From positions 3,720,001 through 3,784,000 of the forward strand of contig CP137319.1 of the NCBI GenBank assembly GCA_033182465.1: 64,000 nucleotides of DNA. Reading direction: 5' to 3'. How positions within the stretch are numbered: position 1 is the first letter of the stretch; each line of letters starts with the position of its first letter. The notes beneath the pieces were generated by a model. It worked only from the letters and a program-made list of their open reading frames with translations, searched no databases and was not told the origin of the DNA. Below, one piece after another: positions 34,195 through 44,714 of this stretch. This DNA comes from Sanghuangporus weigelae (lineage: Eukaryota; Basidiomycota; Agaricomycetes; Hymenochaetales; Hymenochaetaceae). The translations under genes and the position numbers were made by a program.

Positions 34195-35330
34195 GACTAG
34201 ATCGCACTTAATCTTAACGACTCGCTTGCAAGTCATATTCGGGGTGCGTTGGGGTGTTTACATCTAGGAAAAACTTTTGCTTTCGCATTTGTTGTATAAC
34301 TTTTCCTTTCCACACGTGCAAGACATATGGAATATGCCGTATTATGTAAATTGTGATGTCGCATAACGTCCTTTTTGCATGTAATGTCATTAATTTGTCT
34401 CATCCTGACATCGTTCTTCGTAAGGATCTCTTCGTTCGTGGCTTATGGCCACACTTTCTCTTTAGAAAGCCGCTAAGAGAGTCACGCATAAAAATAACTA
34501 ATAAAATATTTTAGTTTATGCAACTTCTATAGAGCGAGGAACCAGGAAGCCCGACCAAACGACGCACCTCGTCATGACCCCATGAAAGCATAAAATTCTC
34601 CATTCCACAGTTCGGCGTATAGATACCATATTTCGTGGAGTACACAGGATCATTGTAGTCCGGGTTGTTCTCAAACGTGGGAGCTCATCACGGAGGTGAG
34701 GATCTTCGTAGAATGCGTCAATTCATTGTTTATTCCTTCTTCTTACTGTCCCTATCACAAGCGACTAGTTTATTTCGCAGTATTTCTTTATAAAATTATC
34801 GTGGGCAAGTTATGTATATAGATCAAGCGTCATCCGATCGTCTTCAAGAGCACAACCGTTCCCTTGACCAACATGACCACAACGTAACCTTCTTTCCAAG
34901 GCCCAATCAATATTTGGGAGTGTTTTTGCTTCAACATCCAGCTCCTCGAACAAGAGCACAACAAGCAATTATTATACATGTTTTGGCTACGGTGATCATC
35001 TTGTGAAGCATCGCGTCTGCTAATTCCTCGCAACGTCTAAACACACCTTGCCGTCACCGAAAAGCATGGAATACTGACTCGACGTCACTCAGTGCATCCA
35101 TTGCATATGTATATATTACATTGACATTGAAGGGCCTTTGATATAAGCTGGCACATGTCGGAGGGCTTCTCTCTCTTGATTCTGTCAGATTCCAACTAAC
35201 AGTTTCTCACTGAATTCGGCTTCTTTGGAGAATGCAGCATGGATGTATTTGCCGTTCCATTCTGGGAATCACACAGAAGAAGTAACTCTGCGTCCTTCAT
35301 TCCGGACTCGCTTTTGCTAAGATAAACAAA
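34195..35330. other. Intergenic stretch with an inverted scrap of repeat X
   Basis: No gene supported. From about 34875 to 34985 the plus strand matches the reverse complement of part of X3, including CTCGAACAAGAGCACAACAA. This is an old inverted fragment of X. The rest shows only short open frames. Confidence 0.45.
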
Positions 35331-35334
35331 AAAG

Positions 35335-35735
35335 GAATATGAGAAGAGGGGATGGGTGCCAGCCGCCAAATGCGTCCCCGGCTCCCATCATCACGCCTGA
35401 CCCTACAAGTGGCAGAGTTAGTAACGGCTCGACAGAGCGGGCGGGATGATGAAAGCAAGTGGAGAGGTGTGCGGGATTCTTGTGGTAGGCCTGCCACGGG
35501 TGGAGAACAGTCAGGAGAGGTTCTTGAATGCCGCTAGCAATTCTGAATAGAACCAAGAGGTGTGATACTGAGGGAGTGGAGGGTGGGTGAGCTTTTGTGA
35601 TCAAGCTTGCCAGTTATATGATGATGACGCATCGGAGGTGGTTGGTGGTAGGAATGAAAGAAGCTTCGGCTTCTTCCGTCACCTCCGACGCAGACTAAAT
35701 CTTCGGTCCGGCTTGCCACACCGAAGATTATCAAA
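35335..35735. repeat. Dispersed repeat M, copy M1
   Basis: About 400 bp aligning with 48075-48475 (M2). It begins near GGGATGGGTGCCAGCCGC and ends with a hairpin, AATCTTCGGT with ACCGAAGATT around a 12-nt loop (about 35698-35729). Conserved blocks include GCTTCGGCTTCTTCCGTCAC. No coding capacity is seen. A terminal hairpin without terminal inverted repeats can mark Helitron-like or SINE-like elements; I could not fix the ends. Confidence 0.55.
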
Positions 35736-36073
35736 TTTCAAGCCAATATCTCTAGCAATTCAGTATCATGTGTTGTTACATCCGGTCTCAGATCCTTACA
35801 AACTTGTTAAACACCATTCATTTATAGTTTCTTTTGAATATTCACCATCACTCGAGTCAATGCTGAGACCAAATCCATTGTTGGTTTGCTTTCAGCAATA
35901 ATGTACTTGGGTTACTCCTCTGAAGACGAGAGTCCTTCCTGGTATTGACTAAACAATGCTTTTCAGAAGCGCGAAAGGAACACTTGGTATTGCCGCGGAA
36001 TGTGCCCTTACTGTATACTGTACACTGTATACAAGTATCATAATATCAGCGAATCTGATCGAAGGATGTCATG

Positions 36074-38456
36074 TCAATCTGAGCAATCAGCCAAGCTCAT
36101 TCTCATGGTCAAGGCGAACGGCACTTCGCGCAAACGCAAGTTTCCCCTTAAACCACGATTCGAAATTAAGGGCAATATCGTGTCGGGGTCGTTTAGGAAC
36201 TGGTCATATGTAAGAGGAATGACTCCAAGACAGCCCTGCTCGTTTATATCATCTTGTTCGGGGTCAGAATAGAATATTCGCTGACCGATACGAAACACGA
36301 GTTCTTGCTGGTTGCTCGTGAGGTATAACATTGGCACGATTTCTCCAACGGTCTGAAGTCGATGTCGGAAAAAGACCCCGTTGATCTCATTATCGAAATC
36401 CGGGTCTAGTGGTCCCCATCTCGAGAAAGGAAGAATCCAGTGCCAGATGTCCTCAAATTTGGACCAATCATTCGACCAGCCACCGATCGTGATAAGACCA
36501 ATCCTGGGATCTCTCCAATCTGATGTCGCTTGAATAATCACGTCTTCAGGTAGTCTATGGAAGATTCGATAGCGCTTGCGCAAACTATAGAACAACGGAA
36601 GATCCAAAAACACAGCTACCTGGAATTCCATATGTAAATTTGAGAAACTTGGCGCAAAAACAAAAAAGGGGACACTGACTTCAGATAGGTTGCTCGAGAT
36701 TTCTTTGCGACAGACGACGGCGCTTAGCATATTCCGCGTGCTCATCGGAGTCATGCAGACCTTTGGTATGAATGAGGCGAGTCGAACCTCTCCTGATGCA
36801 GTTCCCATCAGTAACATGCCGTTCCAGTCATCAAAATCGACACAAGACAGAAGGTGTAGGGATGGGAAATTGCTTAGAGAAATCGATATGGCCCTGCAGT
36901 CATCCGAGAGACTCGAGGCACCCTCATGTTGGTCATTTGAGGTCGAAGGACTTGTATACTGGTCGGCGTGGCTTAGGACAGGACTGTGTTCGTAAAAGGA
37001 ATGAGGCTCATCAATCTGGCCGCAGAGTGATTTCGCTGAATCGTCCCCATCGCTGAACCACATAGGCATAACGAAAACAGAATGATTGTCCACAGCGTTG
37101 CGTAGGACCGAAGTGGTTACGTAAAGAAATCTCCGTCCAGACGATCCTGGAGCCATAAAGTAAATGCACCGAAGGCTAGGAATGTCTGCTGCCGGTCTGA
37201 TCCTGACCTCCGTCATCGAAAATGAAAGGCGTCTATCATTCTCGCGATGCAGGGTCAGAGTAACTTGCTGAAGCAACGAGTCGTATCTTTGATAGAGTAC
37301 GTGTATGCAAATTGGACTTTTCTGCCCAAGCTTGGCCCCCCTAAATGCTTCGTCTAGGAAGTAGCCATTTGAGGCTGCAAATCGCAGAGGCAGCGCTACC
37401 AGATGCTTTGGAGCAGTAGCTTCAACATCGGTGACGGATTGCGGGAAGCTGAAGATATGGATAGCGGTAATGTGTAAGGAGAATATAAATCCATTTCGGG
37501 CAGTGAGTGCGATAGTAGGTTCCTTTAAGCATATGTGAGAATCGGAGAGTCGAGTGAATTCTCAATATAGAACCTACTGTTGGTAAGGGACAATCAATCT
37601 CAGGATTGTCGTGCCGGCGACGAAGGCAATACGATCGTCCAGTTTGCCAGTTATAAAGGTGTGGAAACGTATCATCTCCCCTACGAACAGAGAATCCTAC
37701 GCATTCAGCTCGGAGGAACTGCACATGGGATGCATCTCGTATCTCTGCTAATTGCTGGATACTAGCATCGACCTCTGACTGATAAAGTCCAAGAATTTTA
37801 ATGTAAGGTTTTCTGCAACGAGATGGATCAATAGAAGAAAGTGACAGAAGAAGATGAGACGTACGTCGCACCGACAGTGATAGCACACCTGACTGTACTA
37901 TCGGAACAGTCGATCTGGCCATCAAGAACTGGCGCATCCAAATATACGAAAGCTGCCCTGCGTATTTCACTATCTGAGCTAATTTCCCATAAAGACAGTT
38001 CGCTTTTGTCATCATTTGATCCAGCAATTAAACACCATCGCCCCAGAATGAGCTTCAGCCATGTGACACGAAGCTCTGGGTCGATGTGGACGTTATGAAT
38101 AGACAACTCCTTATACGGAGCATCGTAAACGCCATCCAGGAAGTGTATATGCTTCACCCAAGACTCCATGTCGGCACCTTCTACTTCGCCTATGCTCCGA
38201 AGATTAGAAGGCATGGGTATTGACCGTTTCTTCAGCTCCCTCTTGAAGATGTGAGACCAGAGGTTCTTGTCGTTCGAAATCGAATCCGTCAAATGGGGAT
38301 ATACCTGCAGAGATGAGTGTCAGATCCCGTCAAGCAACTATGACAGCGACTACTAACTATCCGAAGATGGACGATATCCTGATAACCAAGCTGAGTCAAA
38401 ATCAAGAAGAGCACATCCCAAGGAAGCGAAGGGAAATGATGTGGTTTGGAAAGCAT
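36074..38456 (-). CDS. F-box protein E (array member, intact)
   Basis: Starts at 38456 with an F-box exon (LPWDVLFLILTQLGYQDIVH). Intron 1 follows (about 60 nt, GTTAGT donor), then the helical block (LKLILGRWCLIAGSNDDKSE), the beta-rich region (RRGDDTFPHLYNWQTG, SCVDFDDWNG) and the C-terminal block (DLPLFYSLRKRYR, SRWGPLDPDF). It ends near LTMRMSLADCSD at 36074. Between the beta-rich landmarks it carries an extra Ser/Asp/His-rich loop (about 36890-37050) absent from other members. That loop is a likely exposed, fast-changing surface. The last intron has a length divisible by three without stops, so its removal rests on paralog alignment. It is the most diverged of the intact copies. Confidence 0.85.
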
Positions 38457-39055
38457 CCTGAGAGTAGCGCGATAGACTGTGTCTCAACGTCCGTACGGTA
38501 TGTGACGGAGCTAAGCTGGTGGGGGGTCAGAACAAGTATATGAGAAAACTAAAGGCAAGACCGACGTTACCGAGTCGCCGCTGACGCGAATTGCCGACCT
38601 ATTGTGATCGTCACGGCCTTTTCCTCACATATTGTAAAAGTTCCTTTGCTTCCGCGATTTTCTGGCACGAATTGGCATGGGAAAGCTACCTTTACAGCAG
38701 CCTACTTGCAACAACGGCTTTCTGGTGGTCTCGGGGCCAAAGAACTTACCGCATTACAGTGTACCGGACAAGAGCACCCCAAAGCCTCGATTTTTGACGA
38801 TATGCTGGTTGCTCCTGAAACTACAACAAAGTTGAAATTAGTATCATACATCCTTGTCAATTGAAGCCATGGAAAGGGCCCTCCGCATGGCTGTTGGGCA
38901 ACGGAGAAGGACGACATGCTATCTTGATCCTTTCTTTAACTATTGTGTCTTTCTATCTCGAAGAAAACAATGAGTCCTTTCCTATAAAGTGCTTGCTATC
39001 ATCGTGAATCGTCAGCTCACTCGAAGTACTTCCCAGCTTCAATCTGGCTATTGGG
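38457..39055. other. Intergenic stretch between divergent genes E and the deaminase
   Basis: About 600 bp shared as promoter space by E (leftward) and the deaminase-like gene (rightward). I see no coding feature. A TATA box for the rightward gene lies at its right end. Confidence 0.5.
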
Positions 39056-39058
39056 GCT

Positions 39059-39065
39059 TATAAAA
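39059..39065 (+). promoter_or_regulatory. TATA box of the deaminase-like gene
   Basis: TATAAAA lies about 60 nt before the ATG at 39121 with a pyrimidine/ACA-rich leader between, the usual fungal core-promoter spacing. Confidence 0.6.
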
Positions 39066-39120
39066 CTGCTACATACACTGACAATTTCACATCCAGGATA
39101 ATCTCATCTCATCTACCTAA

Positions 39121-40759
39121 ATGTCAGGAGTATCTTCCATTACAGCTTGGCGGGACTCTCAATTCCCTGAACATCGTTATCCACAATGCTGGAACTGGAC
39201 TATCGAAGAGGTACGCTGTGCTTCACGTCAACGTTATGACTACTGACACATTCTCAGATCATAAATTATGTCAACAGTATGCTGGGGGTTGCATACAACA
39301 GATACGTTTCTGAAGATCCCCGTGACCTTACTCGTCAAGAAAGTTTCCAAGAAGTCGTTCATTTAGTGCTTCTTCAGTGTCTGTGAGTATTTTTATTATC
39401 CTAGAGATGGATATTCTCATCTTCGAATAGTAAGGAGAGAACTATCTATGCATACACGGACACCCGTAGAGAGACTTTCAGGAAATGCTTTGCGGCCTTC
39501 CATTTTCAGTCAGGTCGTTCGGTTCCTATAGGAGACGTTTACTCTGCCCTTGGTAATCCGAAATTTTTATGTAACCTTTATGTTACTAAAATACTATTCG
39601 TCAGGATGGTTTCTATCTTATTGCGAAGATCCACGAATAATGCAAAAAAAGGATCACCGCTTATTGATCTGTTATACCCGTCTTTGCTACAGGATCGCAA
39701 AGCAAATTAAAGGTGAAATCAAGGATGCCAGAAAAAATAAAGGGGATTATGCTCCAAAGAAGACTCATCTACTTTGGATCGAGTCTTATCCAGTGCTAAC
39801 TGCCAGCCACTTGGGAGCGTCGGAAATTCTCATGTCACTCTCTGCATCACTTCCGATTGCCAATTTCAAGGCGCTTGGAGAACAGATGAATCCTAAGGAT
39901 ACATTCAAAGAGCTGCGTCAAGACATGACTAGAAACGTCGCAGGGGAATCAGTTCTTAAGAGAATGGCCAAACTTAACCCATTCCATACGGGAGTCTGTG
40001 CCAAGGGGCCTAATCACGCTAGGTAAGTTCATTTAGACAATGCTATATAAGCAAAGCTGACGATATGTGGTATTGTAAGCTTCACAAGTAAGGAGCAGAC
40101 TACTCACACAAGTTGTTTCGGCGCGGCATTGACAGTGAAGCACGTTTCGAATGATTTATTCTCCTCGTATGACGAAATATTTTCTCATGCACATGTCGGT
40201 CCATGTGAGAGCTGTCGCGAAATGTTTAAGCATGGTCGTGTGACTTTGCAGGATACGGGCTCTTTCAAGATATTTGGACAGTTACCGCCAGGGACCAATG
40301 TTCTTCCACAGTTTGCGGAGGCGGTAATATTTACTATTGTCCCTTGTGTATGTATCAAACTGATGGGCTTGGAAGAACACGCCAGACTGTATGGTTTGCC
40401 ATCAATACAAAGATCCAATGGCAAAAGACGTGGGTGATCTCAGAAAATATATATCAAATGTACTGACTGATGGCCAGCAGTATTGCAAACCATATTGTCG
40501 CCACCTCCGCGAGGTGTACAAGAGGGATGGTTATGATTTCCCGGCGCAGCCACCTTCTTATTCTCATTATGCGCCTCAATCGACATCACAGGCACGTTTC
40601 ATACCGGGAGTTGCAGGGACTCCGGATCCAATGTTCTCAAATTACATATCTCCAGCAAATGGTTTTACAAGGCTTGGAAGGCCCAGTACCGAGAGACTTT
40701 CCAGCTTCGGAAACGCACATCGCAACTGGCCGGATGGTTATCCACATGGTTATCCTTAG
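39121..40759 (+). CDS. Deaminase-superfamily-like protein, paralog 1 (460 aa)
   Basis: Six exons: 39121-39210, 39258-39382, 39431-39552, 39605-40022, 40080-40323, 40376-40759, giving 460 residues. Residues 1-110 form a conserved N-terminal region. The core carries HTGVCAKG (about residue 240) and, later, GPCESCREMF (about residue 275). In zinc-dependent cytidine deaminase-like folds, (H/C)AE and PCxxC bind zinc. Here the expected Glu after CA reads Lys, while the PCxxC half is intact. The C-terminus has a four-cysteine finger (CMVCHQYK...QQYCKPYC) and a Pro/Ser/Tyr-rich tail. The paralog at 49036-50641 has matching exons and an intact CAE. The likely family is the fungal branch of nucleic acid/nucleotide deaminases (PF14441 would be my first test). 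Substrate is unknown, and this copy may be non-catalytic. Confidence 0.7.
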
Positions 40760-40950
40760 ACGATTAGCGATGAGTAAGTCGCATGCGCAACTACGATTCA
40801 ATTGGACTTTGCCGATGCTACTCCAATCTTAGCTAGACTATTGGATGTATTCATTATATAACGAGATATATCCAATAATAGATAGTGGAAAATAAGACAT
40901 TTCCAGTCGAGAAGGTCGAAAATGATCGCTTCTACTTCAAGATAAACATT

Positions 40951-40988
40951 AAGTATGCTACGTAGCTACTAGCTACGTAATGGCATAG
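40951..40988. repeat. Strong hairpin downstream of the deaminase gene
   Basis: TACGTAGCTA-C-TAGCTACGTA is a perfect 10-bp stem with a one-base centre. It extends outward imperfectly through TATGC and GGCATA. It lies about 190 nt after the stop codon, in AT-rich DNA. Confidence 0.6.
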
Positions 40989-41310
40989 AAGTTTGTGAAG
41001 TGAGCCAGAGAAAGTATGACGAGTATCTTAGATGCAGTATAATGTCTAGAAAACATTTGTTCCTTTTAGTTAAGTTGTTGGAACAGACCATCCATCACTG
41101 AAGCATTCAAGCTCGTTCGCTAGTCAGAATTTTTAATGAAATACTCTTTAGGGATAGTTCGCTCATGCAACCATTTGATGTTGCAACCAAGCACCTCCGA
41201 ACAGCCACAAGCTTCATTTGGCATCATCTAGGTTCTGCAATTGTAAACAGACATATGTCTATACAACAGATTACTTTAGAACCATGGTTGATCAGGTTCA
41301 TGTATCTTAA

Positions 41311-41847
41311 TCACGACCGAATATCCCTTGTATTACCATCGAACACTTTAAGATCTGATCTGTTGACGTGAGAAGATGTGTGTTCAACTTGTTGTGACCC
41401 ATGACCCAAGACATTCGACTCAGGATATTTGTTCGATATACCGTGAGGATCAGCCTCCTGGCATAGATTAAAGGCCAGCTTTCCGCACAATGATCGACAG
41501 TGGACATATGTATTTAAATTCTTGCTCATTCGGAGTTTTCGCTGGAATGTGAAATAATTACTGTGATTGGCTCTTTCAAATCCCGACCTAGACCCCGACG
41601 GCAGCTGATGTATTTCCACTGCGAGATGAAACAGGCACGTCGTAATGAACAAGCCCGAGTCTATGGGCTTATCCACGGAAACGAGACTCTTCCAATATAC
41701 GTTGTCACCTAGTTCAGGTCCCGATAACTCGATACCAGGTCCAAGCAGCACGTCTACAATGTACTGTTGAAGAAGGATGGTAGATAAACTTGTTCCGAAA
41801 ATCCAGTGGAAAGACCTCGTCCGCACATCTCTCTTGAGTTTGTGCAT
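41311..41847 (-). CDS. Uncertain open reading frame, 178 codons
   Basis: The longest frame between the deaminase gene and relic F. It begins MHKLKRDVRTRSFHW and contains SLSTILLQQYIVDVLLGPG. Composition looks fairly natural, but I see no known domain, no matching copy elsewhere in the window and no clear neighbouring exons. It may be a fragment of a gene or chance. Confidence 0.25.
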   Translation of the reverse strand: MHKLKRDVRTRSFHWIFGTSLSTILLQQYIVDVLLGPGIELSGPELGDNVYWKSLVSVDKPIDSGLFITTCLFHLAVEIHQLPSGSRSGFERANHSNYFTFQRKLRMSKNLNTYVHCRSLCGKLAFNLCQEADPHGISNKYPESNVLGHGSQQVEHTSSHVNRSDLKVFDGNTRDIRS

Positions 41848-42249
41848 ACAAAGAGATGTCGGGTTAATATCCGAAAGAAGAAGAGCGCCTTCGAAGAAAA
41901 TTAATTCTCTCTCTTCTCACTGGCAAGGCGGCATCCAGAGGCGTTCTGAAAGACTCGCAAATTCCAGTTCGGACAAGTCTATGTGTATTCTAGATGATGA
42001 CTCAGCATGAAAAGAAATACAAAATGATGAGTCGCATAGTTTGCACAGACTGGCTAAAAATTGGCGCGCGATGGTTTCTCCCTGCCTCCGTTATCGATCT
42101 CGGTCTATGATCCGAGATTATAAGAGTAGAAAGCGAGTTGTACCTGGCAATTAAGTCTTGCTGAGCCTTCCCACATATTCAAGCTGCTTTGAACAACGAA
42201 GGGGCGGAGAAAAGCTAAAATCTCTGTACGATATGTGAGAAGTCTTCAT

Positions 42250-44178
42250 ATGAAATGGCAAGACGTCAATATGACACGTAGGAACCAGATGAAAGTCCGC
42301 CTTCTAGTCCTCGATTGGATATGACCTTTGAAACCTCAGTAACACTTCGTGCTGGTTTGCAACGCAATATGAGAAGCGGATCATTCCGCCGACAGTTTCT
42401 GGGAAACATATTTTCGGTTGTATGCAGAAAATCATGATCTAATGGAACACCACTAACGGCAGATTTCAATCCTAAATGCGACTGAATCTTGACCAGTCAT
42501 TTGACCAATCATCTACCTCGACGTTTCCCAACCTGGTATCGGACCATTCTGCGATCGAGTCGGTTTATCTCTACAAGCAGGCCTTCCTCGATCTGATATT
42601 TCTGTCTAATAGTGTAGAACAAAGGCAGGTTTAAGCCAACCTGGTCCTGATATACGTGTTAAATAGAAAGATGATCAAAATATAAAAACGCTCACTTGAT
42701 GATTGACCCACATCAACTTGCGAGTATTCCATCTGCTCGAAGACATTATTACGGGTTCTGTCAGGACCGACGCAAGCGCACGTCTCCCAACGGAGTACAC
42801 ATCAGCAAAAGCCCATTCCAGTCGTCAATTTCGATGCATGAAAAATCAGTCGAAGGAAAGGACGGTTCTCTTCAGAAACCATCGCATACTCTGCCCCGAG
42901 ACGCGTATGGCATGTCTCAATCGGTGCCGCTAGAAGCCTGCACCTATGTGAACAAAACGGAAAGCTCGTCACAGATGAAAGTTCGCCGACCAGTGTCTTT
43001 CCTCGCGATACGATGTGACAAAAATGCAAATCTTTATCGTCGTCTATTTTCGGAAGTATCAATCCCTCAACAGACACCTTCTCCGAGGAGGAGGATTCCG
43101 GTTTAATATGGCGCCATGCGAGTTTCGGTGTATATGTCAGAGTATGGAGGATTAACCACCAACTCCGAACTCTCCAGAAAGCGTCCGTGGGCCGAAGACT
43201 AGCTAAAGAGTGATGTTACAAGACGCTTGGGGTGACCCTAATCCTTATCATTAATGCCAAAGACGTGAAACGCATTTATATGTAAGGACGAGATGAAACT
43301 ATTTTTCGTTGTTCTGGCCTCGCAAAACTCCTATATCCGTTGATCAGAATTAGATACAAAGGCGATGAAAATTCAAGTCATAGGATCGGAAGGGGGCAAT
43401 TGATGTCTGGTATAGAGAAAAGGAAACAGAAGGCAGCTCAAATCTCCCGTTGGCGAGGTGATGGATATGTGTGGCCCCCAACACGCGCAGCGAAACCGAG
43501 AGTGTTTCCTCGAATGAATGTTATGTGAGAGGCATTGGGAAGACGCGCCAATTGCCTGAATGACGCACAGTCAGACGATTCGATTGGGAAAGACCGAGAA
43601 TGAGTATATACGGCCAGCTTGAAGGCATGCATCAGCCTGGTTAAAGAAATACGGGAGGATCGTACGCACGTTGCTCCCACTGGGATGGCTCATCTAGTGT
43701 CATCATTGCAACAGTTTAACCTCATAGTCCTTCACTCGCTACCCTTCGAATTCGCTAGTACAACGCGATCTCAGGAAACAGCTCGCTCTCTTCTTTGTTC
43801 AAACCCAATCAGGCACCATCGTGCATGGACGAGCTTTAGCCGAGTCACGCGAAGTCCTGGGCAAATATCTGTCTTGCAAACAGATAGGGATTTGTTTGGA
43901 GTCTTGCAGTCTCGGCTAAACAGAATAACGTGTCTTATCCACGACTGGATGTCCTTCGTATCGACTTCCTCGATGCTCCGAAGATTAGCTGGCACAGGGA
44001 GGGATGGGTTCTGCACGTCGCGATAGGAGACATACAACCAGAGGTGCTCGTTGCCCGATATCTCGCTCGAGTGCTGTCTGCGTCTGACGAGAAAGAAAAC
44101 ATTCAAATAATCGATATCGAGAAGGACACGAGTCACATGACTTGGCTCGGTATTTGCCAGGCGACCACAATCATCCAA
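42250..44178 (-). pseudogene. Decayed F-box family copy F
   Basis: Minus-strand relic of a whole array member. The helical block (NEHLWLYVSYRDVQNP, ANLRSIEEV, RVTRLKLVHARWCLIG) is at 44060-43790. NASHITFIRGNTLGFAARVG is near 43540. A middle piece with LPKIDDDKDLHFCHI (near 43040) resembles gene J (IVDDSDLHLCYI). C-terminal scraps lie near 42650-42270. Frames change several times and parts are missing. The part 43240-44178 is nearly the same as relic C. The right end is cut by a hAT-type element at 44180. Confidence 0.75.
44127..44150 (-). promoter_or_regulatory. Conserved palindromic motif near relic F
   Basis: ACACGAGTCACATGACTTGG matches the motif at 18781 and 29005, with the second half diverged. 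It lies just upstream of the helical-block remnant of F. Confidence 0.3.
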
Positions 44179-44179
44179 C

Positions 44180-44706
44180 TAGGGTTCCGCAGCGTATCGT
44201 ATATACCGTATACGATACGGGCGTATACGCGATACGCCCGTATGCGTATCAGCTCAAGCAACTGAATTATACGCGCGTATGAAAGTTTGGTGTATACGGC
44301 GTATATGGGCGTATATTTTTAGGGGCTGAAAACAGTAAGAAATGTCGGACTTGAGTAAGACATTTGTCCCTTTTGTTTCAAAATGAGACGTTACTCACCG
44401 AAATCTTACTGTTGGGTGTATGGTCATAACCTGAGTACCGCTCGGCATGATATTCGTTGTCTCGCTTACAAAAATTATGTGGTACTATATTACTTCGTCT
44501 AACCCTAACAGAATCTCGTCGTTTGTGCACAAATTAGCATTTGTATTAGGTGTCCTCAACTTAAGGAACAAAATGAAAGTATTTTCTAGGCCCAAACATG
44601 ACATGCAATAGTCAAAATCAAATATACGCGCGTATTTTATACGGCCGTATGCGTATAAGCTTGAAAAACATACGCGCATATCGTATACGATACGCGCGGA
44701 ACCCTA
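44180..44706. mobile_element. hAT-type non-autonomous element (527 bp)
   Basis: Inverted ends TAGGGTTCCGC...GCGTATCGTATA at the left and their reverse complement ending GCGCGGAACCCTA at the right. They are flanked by an 8-bp direct repeat CATCCAAC (44172-44179 and 44707-44714). An 8-bp duplication and TAGGG ends are typical of the hAT superfamily. The interior is full of subterminal CGTATAC/GCGTAT palindromes and has no transposase frame, so it would need a transposase from elsewhere. It sits between relic F and repeat X4. The matching place before X3 lacks it. Confidence 0.85.
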
Positions 44707-44714
44707 CATCCAAC

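Noticed and set aside
36001-36272. Open frames on the plus strand at the end of F-box gene E
   Set aside because: They are antisense to the conserved C-terminal block of E, which fixes the minus strand as coding.
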